64,000 nt of DNA from Salinisphaera sp002433465 (GCF_040361435.1 NZ_APNL01000002.1:124001-188000), one strand, 5' to 3'. Counted from the first letter of the stretch, positions 45,431-54,616 are shown. Notes: generated by a model not told the origin, from the letters alone. Program-made: numbers and translations.

Positions 45431-47641
45431 ATGACCGACGCACGCACCGATCGCCCCCAACCCAGCCAGCCCCCGATCGCCCGACGGGCCCCGGTTAGCG
45501 AGCAACGCCACGGCGTCATGCTGGTAGACGACTATGCCTGGCTGCGCGACGAGAACTGGCGCGAGGCCATGCATGACCCGTCGTTGCTGCATGCCGATAT
45601 TGCCGCCTATCTGCAGGCAGAAAACGACCATACCGACGCGCATATGGCGCCGCTGTCGGCGTTTCGCCAGCGTCTGGTGGCAGAGCTGCGCGCCCGTATT
45701 GCCGAACGCGATACCAGCGTGCCCACCCCGGACGGCGACTGGTACTACTACGTGCGCTTTCGCGAGGCCGGCCAGCATCCGATTTTCTGTCGGGCGCCGC
45801 GAGCCGGCAACGACGATCGGCCCGCCGATGCGCCCATGCCCGAAGACGGCCTGAACAACGAACAGATTCTGCTCGATGGCGACGCCGAAGCGCGGGGCCG
45901 GGCCTACTTCAGCCTCGGCGCGGTCAACCACAGCCGCGACCATCGCCTGCTGGCCTTTGCCCTGGACGAACGCGGCTCCGAAGCGTTTACGCTGCACGTA
46001 CGCGATATCGAAACCCAGCGTGAAGTTCAGCCGCCGATTCCCAACACCACCGGCAACCTGATGTGGTCCGCCGACAGCGCCACGCTGTTCTTCACCACGC
46101 TCGACGACAACCACCGTCCCTGCAAGGTCTGGCGGCTGGCGCTCGGCGATGCGCCGGAAAGCGCGGAGCTGGTCTATGCCGAGGCGGACCCGGGCTTTTT
46201 CGTATCGGTGGATACCACCCAGAGCGATCGCTTCATCCTGATCCACGCCCACGATCATGCCACCAGCGAAACGCGGGTCATCGACTCGGCCACGCCTTGG
46301 GCCGCACCGCGCCTGATCGCCGAACGGGTCGAGGGCCAGGAATACAGCGTCGAGGACGACGGCGAATACTTCGTGCTGATGACCAACGCCGACGGCGCCG
46401 AAGACTTCAAGATCGTGCGCACGCCCATCGCCACCCCGGCACGCGAGCACTGGCAAACGATTGTCGAACACGTGCCGGGCCGGCTGCTGCTCGATCATGT
46501 CGAATTCGCCGGGTTTCGCGTACGCATGGAACGCGCCGACGCCCTGCCGCGCATCGTCATCACCGACAAGGCCAGTGGCGCAGACCATGCCATTCGTTTC
46601 GATGCCGAGGCCTACAGCCTGGGCATCGCACCCGGCTACGAACACGACACGTCCACCCTGCGCTTCATCTACAGCGCGCCGAATACGCCCGACGAAACCT
46701 ACGATTACGACATGGCCACGCACGAGCGTCGGTTACGCAAGCGGCGCGCGGTGCCCAGCGGGTTCAACCCGCAGGACTATATCGTGCGGCGACTGCACGC
46801 CACCGCGGCCGACGGGGCCGAAGTGCCGGTCACCCTCATTCATCACGTGGATACGCCGATCGACGGCACGGCCCCCTGTCTGCTGCACGGCTACGGGGCC
46901 TACGGCATATCCGAAGCGGCGGCTTTTTCTTCCAGCCGTTTTTCCCTGATCGATCGCGGCTTCGTGCACGCCACGGCCCATGTCCGCGGCGGCAAGGAAT
47001 GTGGCTACCGCTGGTATGCCAACGGCAAGCTGGCGCATAAACCCAACACCTTCAGCGACTTCATCGCCGTGGCCGAACATCTGGCGGCCACCGGCTACAG
47101 CGCAGCCGGGCGGATCGTGCCCCACGGCGGCAGCGCCGGCGGCATGCTGGTGGGCGCGGTGCTTAACCAGCGGCCCGAGCTCTGGGGCGCGGCCATCGCC
47201 GACGTGCCCTTTGTGGACGTGCTCAATACCATGATGGACGACAGCCTGCCGCTCACGCCGCCGGAATGGCCGGAATGGGGCAATCCGCGTGATGACGTGG
47301 CCGCCTTCGAGACCATTCGCAGCTACTGCCCCTATCAGAACGTCGAGGCGCAGGCCTATCCCCCGATTCTGGCGATTGCCGGCGTATCCGACCCGCGGGT
47401 GACCTACTGGGAACCGGCCAAATGGGTCGCCAAGCTGCGTGCCTACAAGACCGACACCAACGCGCTGCTGCTCAAGACCCATATGGCCGCCGGCCACGGC
47501 GGCCTGCCGGGACGTTTCACCGCGCTCGAAGAGACGGCGATGATCTATGCGTTCGTTCTCGATGCCTTCAACAAGGGCGAATACTCGGGCACGAACGAAG
47601 CCGACGCCAGCGACCCGGTGCGCGCCAACGAGGTCTACTGA
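45431..47641 (+). CDS. ptrB: Oligopeptidase B (protease II, S9A family)
   Basis: 736 residues. An N-terminal beta-propeller is followed by the alpha/beta hydrolase domain from ~430. The catalytic Ser is in 'HGGSAGGMLVGAV', Asp in 'GVSDPRVTYWEPAKW', His in 'MAAGHGGLPGR', all as in oligopeptidase B. It cleaves short peptides after basic residues and is cytoplasmic. An ATG with weak upstream signal was chosen; the frame begins eight codons earlier without a Met start. It is downstream of the DUF2254 gene by 66 bases. Confidence 0.93.
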   Translation: MTDARTDRPQPSQPPIARRAPVSEQRHGVMLVDDYAWLRDENWREAMHDPSLLHADIAAYLQAENDHTDAHMAPLSAFRQRLVAELRARIAERDTSVPTPDGDWYYYVRFREAGQHPIFCRAPRAGNDDRPADAPMPEDGLNNEQILLDGDAEARGRAYFSLGAVNHSRDHRLLAFALDERGSEAFTLHVRDIETQREVQPPIPNTTGNLMWSADSATLFFTTLDDNHRPCKVWRLALGDAPESAELVYAEADPGFFVSVDTTQSDRFILIHAHDHATSETRVIDSATPWAAPRLIAERVEGQEYSVEDDGEYFVLMTNADGAEDFKIVRTPIATPAREHWQTIVEHVPGRLLLDHVEFAGFRVRMERADALPRIVITDKASGADHAIRFDAEAYSLGIAPGYEHDTSTLRFIYSAPNTPDETYDYDMATHERRLRKRRAVPSGFNPQDYIVRRLHATAADGAEVPVTLIHHVDTPIDGTAPCLLHGYGAYGISEAAAFSSSRFSLIDRGFVHATAHVRGGKECGYRWYANGKLAHKPNTFSDFIAVAEHLAATGYSAAGRIVPHGGSAGGMLVGAVLNQRPELWGAAIADVPFVDVLNTMMDDSLPLTPPEWPEWGNPRDDVAAFETIRSYCPYQNVEAQAYPPILAIAGVSDPRVTYWEPAKWVAKLRAYKTDTNALLLKTHMAAGHGGLPGRFTALEETAMIYAFVLDAFNKGEYSGTNEADASDPVRANEVY

Positions 47642-47836
47642 CCGCCTTCCGCACATTCTTAATCCGATCCATCCTCCGCGGCAATTTGCTGCGAGAGAGC
47701 CGCTGTCGACGAGGATTTGGTCGAAGAGCGCGAGATCCCGTTAAAAATCCCGATCCACCCCGCTTGCTGAGCGTGTTTGCCGCGCGTTATGCGCTAATAT
47801 TTCCACGCCATAACAACAAACCATTTGGGGGACTTC

Positions 47837-48463
47837 ATGGCGTTTGGAATGATTAAGGGGGCTTCGACTGCGGCTACTTTACTGTTGGCAGCCAGCTTGT
47901 CGAGCGGCTGCGCAACGATTGCCAGCGGTACAGACCAAAACGTATCTTTCGACTCCGAACCGGAGGGGGCGACGGTGCGCGTGGCCGGGAAAGTCATCGG
48001 CCAGACTCCGGTTAGCGCGCGCTTGGATAAGAAAGACGATCAAACGGTATCTTTCGAAATGGACGGTTATCGCACCGTTTCCCAGTCGATGACCACAAAA
48101 ACGGATCCGTGGTTTTTCGGCAACATACTCATCGGCGGCCTGTTCGGTTCGACGACCGATTTTGCATCGGGCGCCGTCTACGAATACAGCCCCGATCAAT
48201 ACTTCGTGACGCTGCCGCCGAACGACAATGCCGGCGTGCTGGATAGAAAGCAGTCGATCGAGCGTTTCGTGGTGGTCAGCTACGGGGCGCTGCGCTCGGC
48301 CGCGGCCACTTCCCAACCGGCCGATGACGAATCGTTTTCGAGCCTGCTCGCGGCGCTGGATATCGATAGCAACGACACACCCCGCGTCAATCAGCTTGCC
48401 GGCACGCTGCTGGACCACTCGAACCCCGTGGCCGGCGCAAACGCGGTGACAGCACGGTTCTAG
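47837..48463 (+). CDS. PEGA-domain lipoprotein
   Basis: 208 residues. GGGGGA precedes the ATG by 6 bases. Lipobox 'LSSGC' at about Cys25. A PEGA-like beta domain follows: 'VSFDSEPEGATVRVAGKVIGQTPVSARLDKKDDQTVSFEMDGYR'. A glycine-rich hydrophobic patch ('FFGNILIGGLFGSTTDFASGAVYEYSP') resembles other outer-membrane-facing small lipoproteins. The exact role is unknown. The 195 bases before it contain no gene. Confidence 0.85.
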   Translation: MAFGMIKGASTAATLLLAASLSSGCATIASGTDQNVSFDSEPEGATVRVAGKVIGQTPVSARLDKKDDQTVSFEMDGYRTVSQSMTTKTDPWFFGNILIGGLFGSTTDFASGAVYEYSPDQYFVTLPPNDNAGVLDRKQSIERFVVVSYGALRSAAATSQPADDESFSSLLAALDIDSNDTPRVNQLAGTLLDHSNPVAGANAVTARF

Positions 48464-48600
48464 ACGACCCGCAGCCACGCTCACGTCGGCCCGCTCCAAG
48501 CGGCGGGCCGACGCCCGTTTTCAAGCACCAGAGGCCGGGGGGTCGCGAGATACACGCATCCACGCGTTGAATGCAGCTCGCACCGGCTATCGACATGCTG

Positions 48601-49398
48601 TCAGGACGCGTCATCACCCCCATCAAAACGGCCGTGACGGCCGGCACCGTCAACAAAGCGTGAGGCGCCGGCCAGTGCTTCGGCGAAGACGATCGGATAG
48701 CCGCCGGCGCCTTCGTTACGCAGGGCGTCGTCCAGCGTGAGATCCCACTGCGCATACAGCGAGCGCCGATCGGCGCGCAGACACTGCTGCGGGAAGCGGG
48801 CGATTTCATGGGCCAGTTCCAGCGCCGCAGCCAGCGACTCTCCGTTGCCGACACGGCGACTGGCCAGGCCGATCTGCATGGCCTCCTCGGCGGCGACCGC
48901 ACGGCCGGTCAGCATCATGTCCAGCGCACGCGCCTGGCCGATCAGACGCGGCAGCCGTACGGTGCCGCCATCGATCAACGGCACGCCCCAGCGGCGGCAG
49001 AACACGCCGAATACGGTCGCATCCTCGATCACGCGGATATCGCACCACAGGGCAAGCTCCAGGCCCCCGGCCACGGCATAACCCGGCACCGCTGCAATCA
49101 CCGGCTTATCCAGCCACATCCGGGTCGGACCCATCGGCCCCGGGCCGGCGCCGTGCGCATCGACCACATTGCGCCGATCGGCATCGCCCATGGCTTCGAG
49201 GTCGGCACCGGCACAGAAATGGCCGCCCGCGCCGGTCAGTACAGCAACGGCCCGGTCCTCGTCGGCTTCGAACGCGGCAAACGCATCGTGCAGGGCCGCG
49301 GCCACCTCTCCATCGACCGCATTGCGACGCTCAGGGCGATTGATCGTAATGACGCAAACCTGATCGTCGTCGTCCAGGGTCACACAGCGAGAAGACAT
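48601..49398 (-). CDS. Enoyl-CoA hydratase/isomerase family protein
   Basis: 265 residues from the ATG with GGAGG 7-8 bases upstream. Crotonase fold: 'INRPERRNAVDGEVAAAL', oxyanion loops 'GAGGHFCAGADLEAM' and 'GYAVAGGLELALWCDIRV'. At the catalytic Glu positions of hydratases I see 'FCRRWGVPLIDGGTVRLPRLIG', where one Glu is replaced by Asp-Gly; so a non-hydratase crotonase activity is possible. It starts 55 bases after the stop of the phosphoesterase gene on the same strand. Confidence 0.9.
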   Translation of the reverse strand: MSSRCVTLDDDDQVCVITINRPERRNAVDGEVAAALHDAFAAFEADEDRAVAVLTGAGGHFCAGADLEAMGDADRRNVVDAHGAGPGPMGPTRMWLDKPVIAAVPGYAVAGGLELALWCDIRVIEDATVFGVFCRRWGVPLIDGGTVRLPRLIGQARALDMMLTGRAVAAEEAMQIGLASRRVGNGESLAAALELAHEIARFPQQCLRADRRSLYAQWDLTLDDALRNEGAGGYPIVFAEALAGASRFVDGAGRHGRFDGGDDAS

Positions 49399-49452
49399 AT
49401 TCGCCTCCGTTGGGGGCATGGCCGGGCGCTTGCTTCGTCTACGACCGGGCAA

Positions 49453-49944
49453 TCATCGTGAGCGCCGTCGCGTCGGTGGCTCGAACGACTGTGTTCGCAC
49501 CTGCCAGCGATCCGAGTCGGCGATCAGCTCGATCCAGCCGGGCCCACCATAGGCCCGCGAGCGCCCGGCCGCGCCGGGGTTGAGCACCCAGGGCGTCTGG
49601 TCGGTGTCCTCCAGGCGCCGGTGGCTGTGCCCGCACACGATGGCACGGGCCTCGGGAAAACGATCCCGCAGCTTACGATGGCGGGTTTTGGCTGGCCACT
49701 GGTGGCCATGAACCACGACAAGCGAACCGCCCGGCAAATCGAGTACTTGGCTTTCCGGCCACGGCGCATCGACGGGGTCGTTATTGCCCGTCACGATCAC
49801 GATCCGTGCCGCCAGCGGCGCCATGGCCGCTTCGATACCGTCGCCGACGTCGCCGGCATGCACCAGCACGTCGGCACCGCGAACGGCATCGGCCACGCGG
49901 GGATCGAGATGGCCGTGGGTATCGGCGATCAGGGCTATACGCAT
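49453..49944 (-). CDS. YfcE/MJ0936-like metallophosphoesterase
   Basis: 163 residues with the full set of dinuclear metal motifs: 'ADTHGHL' (DxH), 'HAGDVGD' (GD), 'TGNND' (GNxD), 'VVHGHQW' and 'CGHSHRR' (GHxH). This is the short YfcE class of cytoplasmic phosphodiesterases. The physiological substrate is unknown. Probably co-transcribed with the enoyl-CoA hydratase gene. Confidence 0.94.
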   Translation of the reverse strand: MRIALIADTHGHLDPRVADAVRGADVLVHAGDVGDGIEAAMAPLAARIVIVTGNNDPVDAPWPESQVLDLPGGSLVVVHGHQWPAKTRHRKLRDRFPEARAIVCGHSHRRLEDTDQTPWVLNPGAAGRSRAYGGPGWIELIADSDRWQVRTQSFEPPTRRRSR

Positions 49945-50047
49945 TGGGCGAGCTTAACCGGTCGTGCTCGTCGGTCAATGCGTTCACTTGCCGATTTCAG
50001 CGGCGCACGATAGATGCGCGTCTCGTTTTCTGATTAAACTCCGGCGC

Positions 50048-50779
50048 ATGAAAACAATCGCGCTCTACAGCCTTAAAGGCGGTGTCGGCAAGACTGCCGC
50101 CGCCGTGAATCTTGCCTACGAAGCGGCCCAGTCGGGCAAGCATGTGCTGCTCTGGGATCTGGACCCGCAGGGGGCGGCAAGCTGGTATTACGGCATCGAC
50201 GAATCGCCCGAGATTTCGGCCAAGCAGGTGGTTTCCGGCAAGGAACCACTCGGGCGCTATATCAAGCCCACCGCCTACGAACGACTTTCGATCCTGCCCG
50301 GCGATCGCGGCTACCGGGACTGGGATGCCCAGATTCATGCCGCCAAGCAGCCGCGCAAGGTGCTCGAAAGCCTGATCGACCCCTTCTCGGAAAGCTATTC
50401 GCTGCTCGTGCTCGACTGCCCGCCGGGCATCGGCGCGCTGGCCACCTCGGTGCTGCGCGCCGCCGATCGGGTTCTGGTGCCGGTGGTACCTACGCCGCTG
50501 TCGCTGCGCGCGCTCGACGAGGTACTCGAACACGTCGAAGACAAAAAGGTCGGCAAGACGCGGGTGATTCCGTTTTTCTCGATGGCCGATCGGCGCCGCA
50601 AGATGCATCGCGAGATGATCGAATCGCCGCCGGCGACGATGAAAAAAGCGCCCAAGACGTTCATCGACTACAGCACGCACGTCGAACAGATGGGCGCGCA
50701 TCGGGCACCGATCAGCGTCTATGCGCCGCGCAGCAGGGCGGCGGAACAGTATCGTGCGCTGTACGAAGAGATCAGCTGA
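50048..50779 (+). CDS. Orphan ParA/MinD-family ATPase
   Basis: 243 residues. Deviant Walker A 'KGGVGKTAAAVNLAYEAA' at 10-27, Walker A' 'LLWDLDPQGAASWYYG', Walker B 'LLVLDCPPGIGALATSVLRAAD'. This is a ParA-type fold, but there is no parB, minCE or chemotaxis gene near, so a cargo cannot be named. The frame runs open upstream to 49964, but the MKTIALYSLKGG start is standard. No clear ribosome binding site. Divergent from the phosphoesterase gene. Confidence 0.93.
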   Translation: MKTIALYSLKGGVGKTAAAVNLAYEAAQSGKHVLLWDLDPQGAASWYYGIDESPEISAKQVVSGKEPLGRYIKPTAYERLSILPGDRGYRDWDAQIHAAKQPRKVLESLIDPFSESYSLLVLDCPPGIGALATSVLRAADRVLVPVVPTPLSLRALDEVLEHVEDKKVGKTRVIPFFSMADRRRKMHREMIESPPATMKKAPKTFIDYSTHVEQMGAHRAPISVYAPRSRAAEQYRALYEEIS

Positions 50780-50794
50780 ACATACCGACTAGGC

Positions 50795-51694
50795 TCAACC
50801 CGGTGGGCCCATTTGGGCGAGCATGAATTCGACGATCGCTTCGCCCTGATCTTCCTGTAGAAAATGCCGGGCACCCTGAATCGAGGTGTGCGCGGCATCG
50901 GCCGCGCCCGCAACGCGCCGGCGCAGTGCGCGATCCGCACCCCGGGTAATCGGATCGCCGTCGGCGAAGCAGGTATGAAACGGGCGTGAAAAACGCGCCA
51001 GCGATTGCCAGGCCACCCGGTTGTCTGGCGTGGCGGGATCGTCTGGCGTGATCGGTACGAGCTGTGGAAAGGCACGAATGCCGGCGGTATAGCGTTTGTC
51101 CGGAAACGGGGCGTTGTATGCGGCACGCTCGGCGCGAGACAGCCAGCGCCGGCTGCCTGCCTGCAGGATTGCGCCTACCGGGAACACCGGGCTGTAGCGG
51201 GCAAAGGCACGCCAGGCCGAGAACAGCATCGGCATGGTTTCGTCGCCGGTGGGCAGAAAACCGTTGCCCACGAAAACCCGTGCGAAGGTATCGGCATGCT
51301 CGGCGACCAGTCTGAGGCCGATCAGCGATCCCCAGTCCTGGCAAAACAGGGTCACGTCGGCAAGCCCCAGCTGCTCGAACCAGGCCCAGGTCCACGCCAC
51401 GTGGCGAGCGTAGCTGTAGTCGGCCACGGCAGCCGGCTTGTCGGAACGGCCGCAGCCGATCAGATCCGGGGCCAGCACGCGATAACCCGCAGCCGCCAGC
51501 GGCGCCATCATGTGACGATACAGATACGACCAGCTCGGTTCGCCGTGCAACAGCACGACCGGCGGGGCCGCGGCCGGGCCGGCTTCGACGTACGCCATGC
51601 GCAGGCCGTCTACCTCGACATAGCGGGGCCGGTAGTCAAATCCGGACAGGCCTGCAAAGCAGGCATCGGGCGTGCGACAAACCGAGCGTGTCAT
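50795..51694 (-). CDS. Haloalkane dehalogenase, subfamily I (DhlA-like)
   Basis: 299 residues. The HGEPSW motif (50-55) supplies one oxyanion position. The nucleophile is Asp120 in 'CQDWGS', with Trp121 as first halide-stabilising residue. 'FSAW' (Trp161) matches the second halide Trp of DhlA (FTAW), and the cap segment 'AAYNAPFPDKRYTAGIRAFPQLVP' matches DhlA closely. The His is in 'GARHFLQEDQG' and the acid probably in 'FADGDPI'. Expected to hydrolyse haloalkanes to alcohols plus halide. Its 3' end is 15 bases from the parA-like stop. Confidence 0.92.
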   Translation of the reverse strand: MTRSVCRTPDACFAGLSGFDYRPRYVEVDGLRMAYVEAGPAAAPPVVLLHGEPSWSYLYRHMMAPLAAAGYRVLAPDLIGCGRSDKPAAVADYSYARHVAWTWAWFEQLGLADVTLFCQDWGSLIGLRLVAEHADTFARVFVGNGFLPTGDETMPMLFSAWRAFARYSPVFPVGAILQAGSRRWLSRAERAAYNAPFPDKRYTAGIRAFPQLVPITPDDPATPDNRVAWQSLARFSRPFHTCFADGDPITRGADRALRRRVAGAADAAHTSIQGARHFLQEDQGEAIVEFMLAQMGPPG

Positions 51695-51809
51695 GCGGGC
51701 TCCGTAAACATGGCGCGGGCGAAGCGCCGGTCTGGCGGTAATCCCCTATTGTGCTGGCTTCGCCCAGACGATAGCGTGACCGCATAACGATAACGGTAAG
51801 GGGCTATCC

Positions 51810-52238
51810 TTGTTTGTCAGATTCAACCGCACACCGACCGGTGGCAAGTCTTTGCTGCCTGCCGCATGCGTGGCCATCACCGCACTGATGCTGGGTGGCT
51901 GTTCGGCCGCGATCAGCACGACCGACGTCGCCGCCGATGCCACGCGATCGGTCGCCAAGGGCGTGCTGGCCAGTAGCCGCGGCACGACCGACGCCTCGGT
52001 TACCGAGCCGAACACGCCGCGCTACCAACAGACCGTGGCCTTCGTCGATTCCCAGCGCGATCCGCTACGTCGCGAGGCTGCCACCGGTCAGGGCGAAAAC
52101 ATCGATTCGCTGGCCCGTCTGATGGACACCCGCAGCACCGAGCTGGGCCGCTGGATGCAGGCTAATTACGACAATCTGTTTACCGATGCCCACGATGCCG
52201 AAGCGATCGTCGCACGGCTGCACGCACGCCACGGCTGA
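51810..52238 (+). CDS. Small lipoprotein of unknown function
   Basis: 142 residues from a TTG with AAGGGG 6 bases upstream, a good start despite the rare codon. Signal 'SLLPAACVAITALMLGGC' ends in a lipobox. The mature part is polar, with 'QQTVAFVDSQRDPLRREAATGQGENIDSLARLMDT' and 'LGRWMQANYDNLFTDAHDAEAIVARL'. I do not recognise the family. It lies 59 bases upstream of the sodC-like gene and is probably co-transcribed. Confidence 0.75.
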   Translation: MFVRFNRTPTGGKSLLPAACVAITALMLGGCSAAISTTDVAADATRSVAKGVLASSRGTTDASVTEPNTPRYQQTVAFVDSQRDPLRREAATGQGENIDSLARLMDTRSTELGRWMQANYDNLFTDAHDAEAIVARLHARHG

Positions 52239-52297
52239 AGGTGTTTTTCATGAACGCCACTCGCTCACTCCCGACACTCCCACGCAAAGGACGGTCC

Positions 52298-53152
52298 ATG
52301 ATGAAATCCGTAGTCTCCGTTTCTGCCGCCATGCTGCTGGCCATGAGCCTGACCGCATGTGGCAACAATGACGATCAGAACGACGACGCCGCTGCCGTCG
52401 ATAGCGCGAACACCAGCGCCGACGCCCAGACCAATACGGCCAGCCAGAACAGCAACGATACGGCCACCGAAACCGCGCCCCAGACGGGCAACGAATCGAA
52501 GATGGGCGACGACACGATGCTGGACGGCCATCGCAACAGCCCCGCCGAGGGCAGCACTGCCGGGTCGGCCAGCGAAGACATGCCGCAGGCAGCAGTTGCC
52601 GTACTGCACGGCACCGACGGCAACGATGGCGTATCGGCGACGATCCGGTTCACCCCGCAGGACGGCGGCCTGGCCTATACCACCGAAGCCGAAGGGCTCG
52701 AGCCCGGCAAGCATGGCTACCATATTCACTTGTACGGCGATTGCTCGTCGGGCGATGGCAAATCCGCAGGCACGCACTACAACCTGCAGGGCAGCTCGAA
52801 GAACCCGCCGGCCGATATCGACCGTATCACCGGCGACCTGGGTGATCTCGACGTCGGCGAAGACGGTACCGCCTCCGACGAAGGCATGCTCGACGGCGCC
52901 TCGTTGACCGGCGCCAAGGCGCTGATCGGCCGCGGCGTGATCATCCACGAAAAACCCAATGATCCGAGCCAGCCGCCGATCGGCGCAGCCGGTTCGCGTC
53001 AGGCCTGTGGCGTAATCGGTATTGCCGAGCCCGACAGCGAGGGCATGAACACGAACGCCGACAGCAGCGATGCCGGCATGTCGGATGCCGAGAGCGCCAC
53101 CGGCTCGAGCATGAACGACAGCGAGGCCAATCGCAGCGAATCGTCCATGTAA
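52298..53152 (+). CDS. Lipoprotein Cu/Zn superoxide dismutase-like, zinc site degraded
   Basis: 284 residues from ATG 52298 with AAAGGA upstream. A lipoprotein signal (LTAC) is followed by a ~75-residue Asn/Thr/Asp-rich linker, then a Sod_Cu domain (~100-250) and another low-complexity tail. Copper ligands: His142, His144 ('YHIH'), His160 ('GTHYN') and His217 ('GVIIH'); the active-site Arg and disulfide Cys ('SRQACGVIG', 'GDCSS') are kept. At the usual zinc His positions I see Lys/Asn and Ile177 ('DRITGDLGD'); only the Asp180 remains. It may be a Cu-only SOD or SOD-like protein. Confidence 0.88.
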   Translation: MMKSVVSVSAAMLLAMSLTACGNNDDQNDDAAAVDSANTSADAQTNTASQNSNDTATETAPQTGNESKMGDDTMLDGHRNSPAEGSTAGSASEDMPQAAVAVLHGTDGNDGVSATIRFTPQDGGLAYTTEAEGLEPGKHGYHIHLYGDCSSGDGKSAGTHYNLQGSSKNPPADIDRITGDLGDLDVGEDGTASDEGMLDGASLTGAKALIGRGVIIHEKPNDPSQPPIGAAGSRQACGVIGIAEPDSEGMNTNADSSDAGMSDAESATGSSMNDSEANRSESSM

Positions 53153-53182
53153 CGCGGTACTCGGGCCAACCGGCCTGAACCG

Positions 53183-53214
53183 AAACCCGGCGTCGTACGC
53201 GGCGCCGGGTTTTT
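53183..53214. terminator. Bidirectional rho-independent terminator
   Basis: A 10-bp stem (AAACCCGGCG / CGCCGGGTTT) with a 10-base loop ending in a T-run, between the convergent sodC-like and NYN genes. The AAA on the left lets it work for the minus strand also. Confidence 0.88.
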
Positions 53215-53226
53215 ATTGGTCGCGAA

Positions 53227-53979
53227 TCAGCTCACCGCGACCTTGTAATTGCCGCGCTCGGCGTCGTATTCGAGCTTGATCTGGCCGTTCTTTTCCGCGG
53301 ACTGGAGCAGATCGGTAAAGCTTTTGAAGCCGTAGTAGCTTTCGTTGAAGCCCGGGTAGACGCGCTTGATGGTCTGTTTGACCAGCGATCCCCAGACCGG
53401 ATCGTAGTCCGACTCCAGCGACGACACGATTTCCAGCAGCTGTTCACGCGCCTGCGCGCCCTTGTCCTGCTTTTGGTCCGATTCCGCCTTGCGCTTGCGC
53501 GCACGGCCGGACTTGCGCACCAGATCGTCGTAGTAAATGAATTCGTCGCAGTTGGCGACCAGCAGTTCCGACGTCGAGGACTTCACCCCGCAGCCGATCA
53601 CGCGCTTGTTGTTTTCCTTGAGCTTGGATACCAGCGGCGAGAAGTCGGAATCGCCCGACACCAGCACGAACGTGTCGATATGGTCCTTGGAATAGCACAG
53701 ATCCAGCGCGTCCACGACCATGCGGATATCGGCGCTGTTCTTGCCCGAAATACGCGTCTGCGGGATATCGATCATCTCGATGCCCATGGAATGGAACGAT
53801 TTCATCTGGCCGCGATACTGGCCCCAGTCGCAGTAGGCACGCTTGAACACCAGCCGGCCCTTTTCGAGTACGCGCTTGTGGATCAGGCCCATGTCGAACT
53901 CGCCGCCCGGCAGGTCCTTCACCCCGAGGGCGAGATTCTCGAAATCGATGAAAACGGCGATGAGTGCTTCCCCGGACAT
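53227..53979 (-). CDS. NYN-domain (LabA/DUF88) protein with OST-HTH-like C-terminus
   Basis: 250 residues. The NYN nuclease-like fold has 'AVFIDFENLALGVK' (first metal Asp), 'ISGKNSADIRMVVDALDL' and 'FVLVSGDSDFSPLVSKLKENNKRVIGCGV', so the acidic residues expected of a PIN-like ribonuclease are present. After a charged linker (~165-180) comes a ~65-residue winged-helix resembling OST-HTH/LOTUS. Bacterial members are presumed RNA processing or sensing factors. Confidence 0.92.
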   Translation of the reverse strand: MSGEALIAVFIDFENLALGVKDLPGGEFDMGLIHKRVLEKGRLVFKRAYCDWGQYRGQMKSFHSMGIEMIDIPQTRISGKNSADIRMVVDALDLCYSKDHIDTFVLVSGDSDFSPLVSKLKENNKRVIGCGVKSSTSELLVANCDEFIYYDDLVRKSGRARKRKAESDQKQDKGAQAREQLLEIVSSLESDYDPVWGSLVKQTIKRVYPGFNESYYGFKSFTDLLQSAEKNGQIKLEYDAERGNYKVAVS

Positions 53980-54136
53980 GGGCTTCCTGGCTGGAGCGCG
54001 TCACGCTGGCCGCGCTCGAAATGTAGGCGCAGTCTAGCGGGGCATAGAGGGGCTTGTCTTGTACGCCGATTCATCCACGGTTCGGTTGTTTCGGGCATGC
54101 TATACAGTCGAAATCATGCAATGAGGAGATGAATCG

Positions 54137-54616
54137 ATGTTCAAACAGGCTCTATTGGCCAGCGCACTGCTGGTGGCCTCGGGCACCGGCTTTGCCGCGG
54201 AAAAGAAAGCAGAAGATGCGGCCGGCGTCTGGGAAACCGCCAGCGGCGGCTATGTCCAGCTCTATGAAGAAGGCGACGTCTGGAAAGGCAAGATCGTCGG
54301 CTCCAAGAGCGGTGACAAGCGCTACGACAAGAACAATCCCGATGAATCCAAGCGCGATCGCCGTCTGCTGGGGTTGAATATCCTCGACGGCCTCGAATAC
54401 GTCGGCAATGGCGAATTCGAAAACGGCACGATCTACGATCCGAACAACGGCAAGACCTACAAGGCCAAGGCCACCCAGACCGGCCCGGACACCCTTGAGG
54501 CCCGCGGCTTTATCGGCATCAGCCTGATCGGCAAGTCGCAGACCTGGAAACGCGTCGACTCCGACGCCGAAAACGTGCACCAGGACCTGCTCGAGAAGAG
54601 CGCCGCCTCGAACTAG
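54137..54616 (+). CDS. DUF2147 exported protein
   Basis: 159 residues with a signal peptide ('LLASALLVASGTGFAAE'). The mature part is DUF2147: 'GVWETASGGYVQLYEEGDVWKGKIVGSKSG', 'LLGLNILDGLEYVGNGEFENGTIYDPNNGKTYKAKAT', 'LEARGFIGISLIGKSQTWKRV'. A beta-rich lipocalin-like domain of unknown role. AATGAGGAG is just upstream. Its stop TAG is also the start of the palindromic repeat half at 54614. Confidence 0.93.
   Translation: MFKQALLASALLVASGTGFAAEKKAEDAAGVWETASGGYVQLYEEGDVWKGKIVGSKSGDKRYDKNNPDESKRDRRLLGLNILDGLEYVGNGEFENGTIYDPNNGKTYKAKATQTGPDTLEARGFIGISLIGKSQTWKRVDSDAENVHQDLLEKSAASN

Noticed and set aside
43928..46723. A 931-codon open frame on the minus strand
   Set aside because: It is the shadow of the DUF2254 and oligopeptidase B genes, which have recognisable domains on the plus strand. 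Long antisense frames are expected in GC-rich DNA. Its translation is His/Gly/Arg-rich with no domain.
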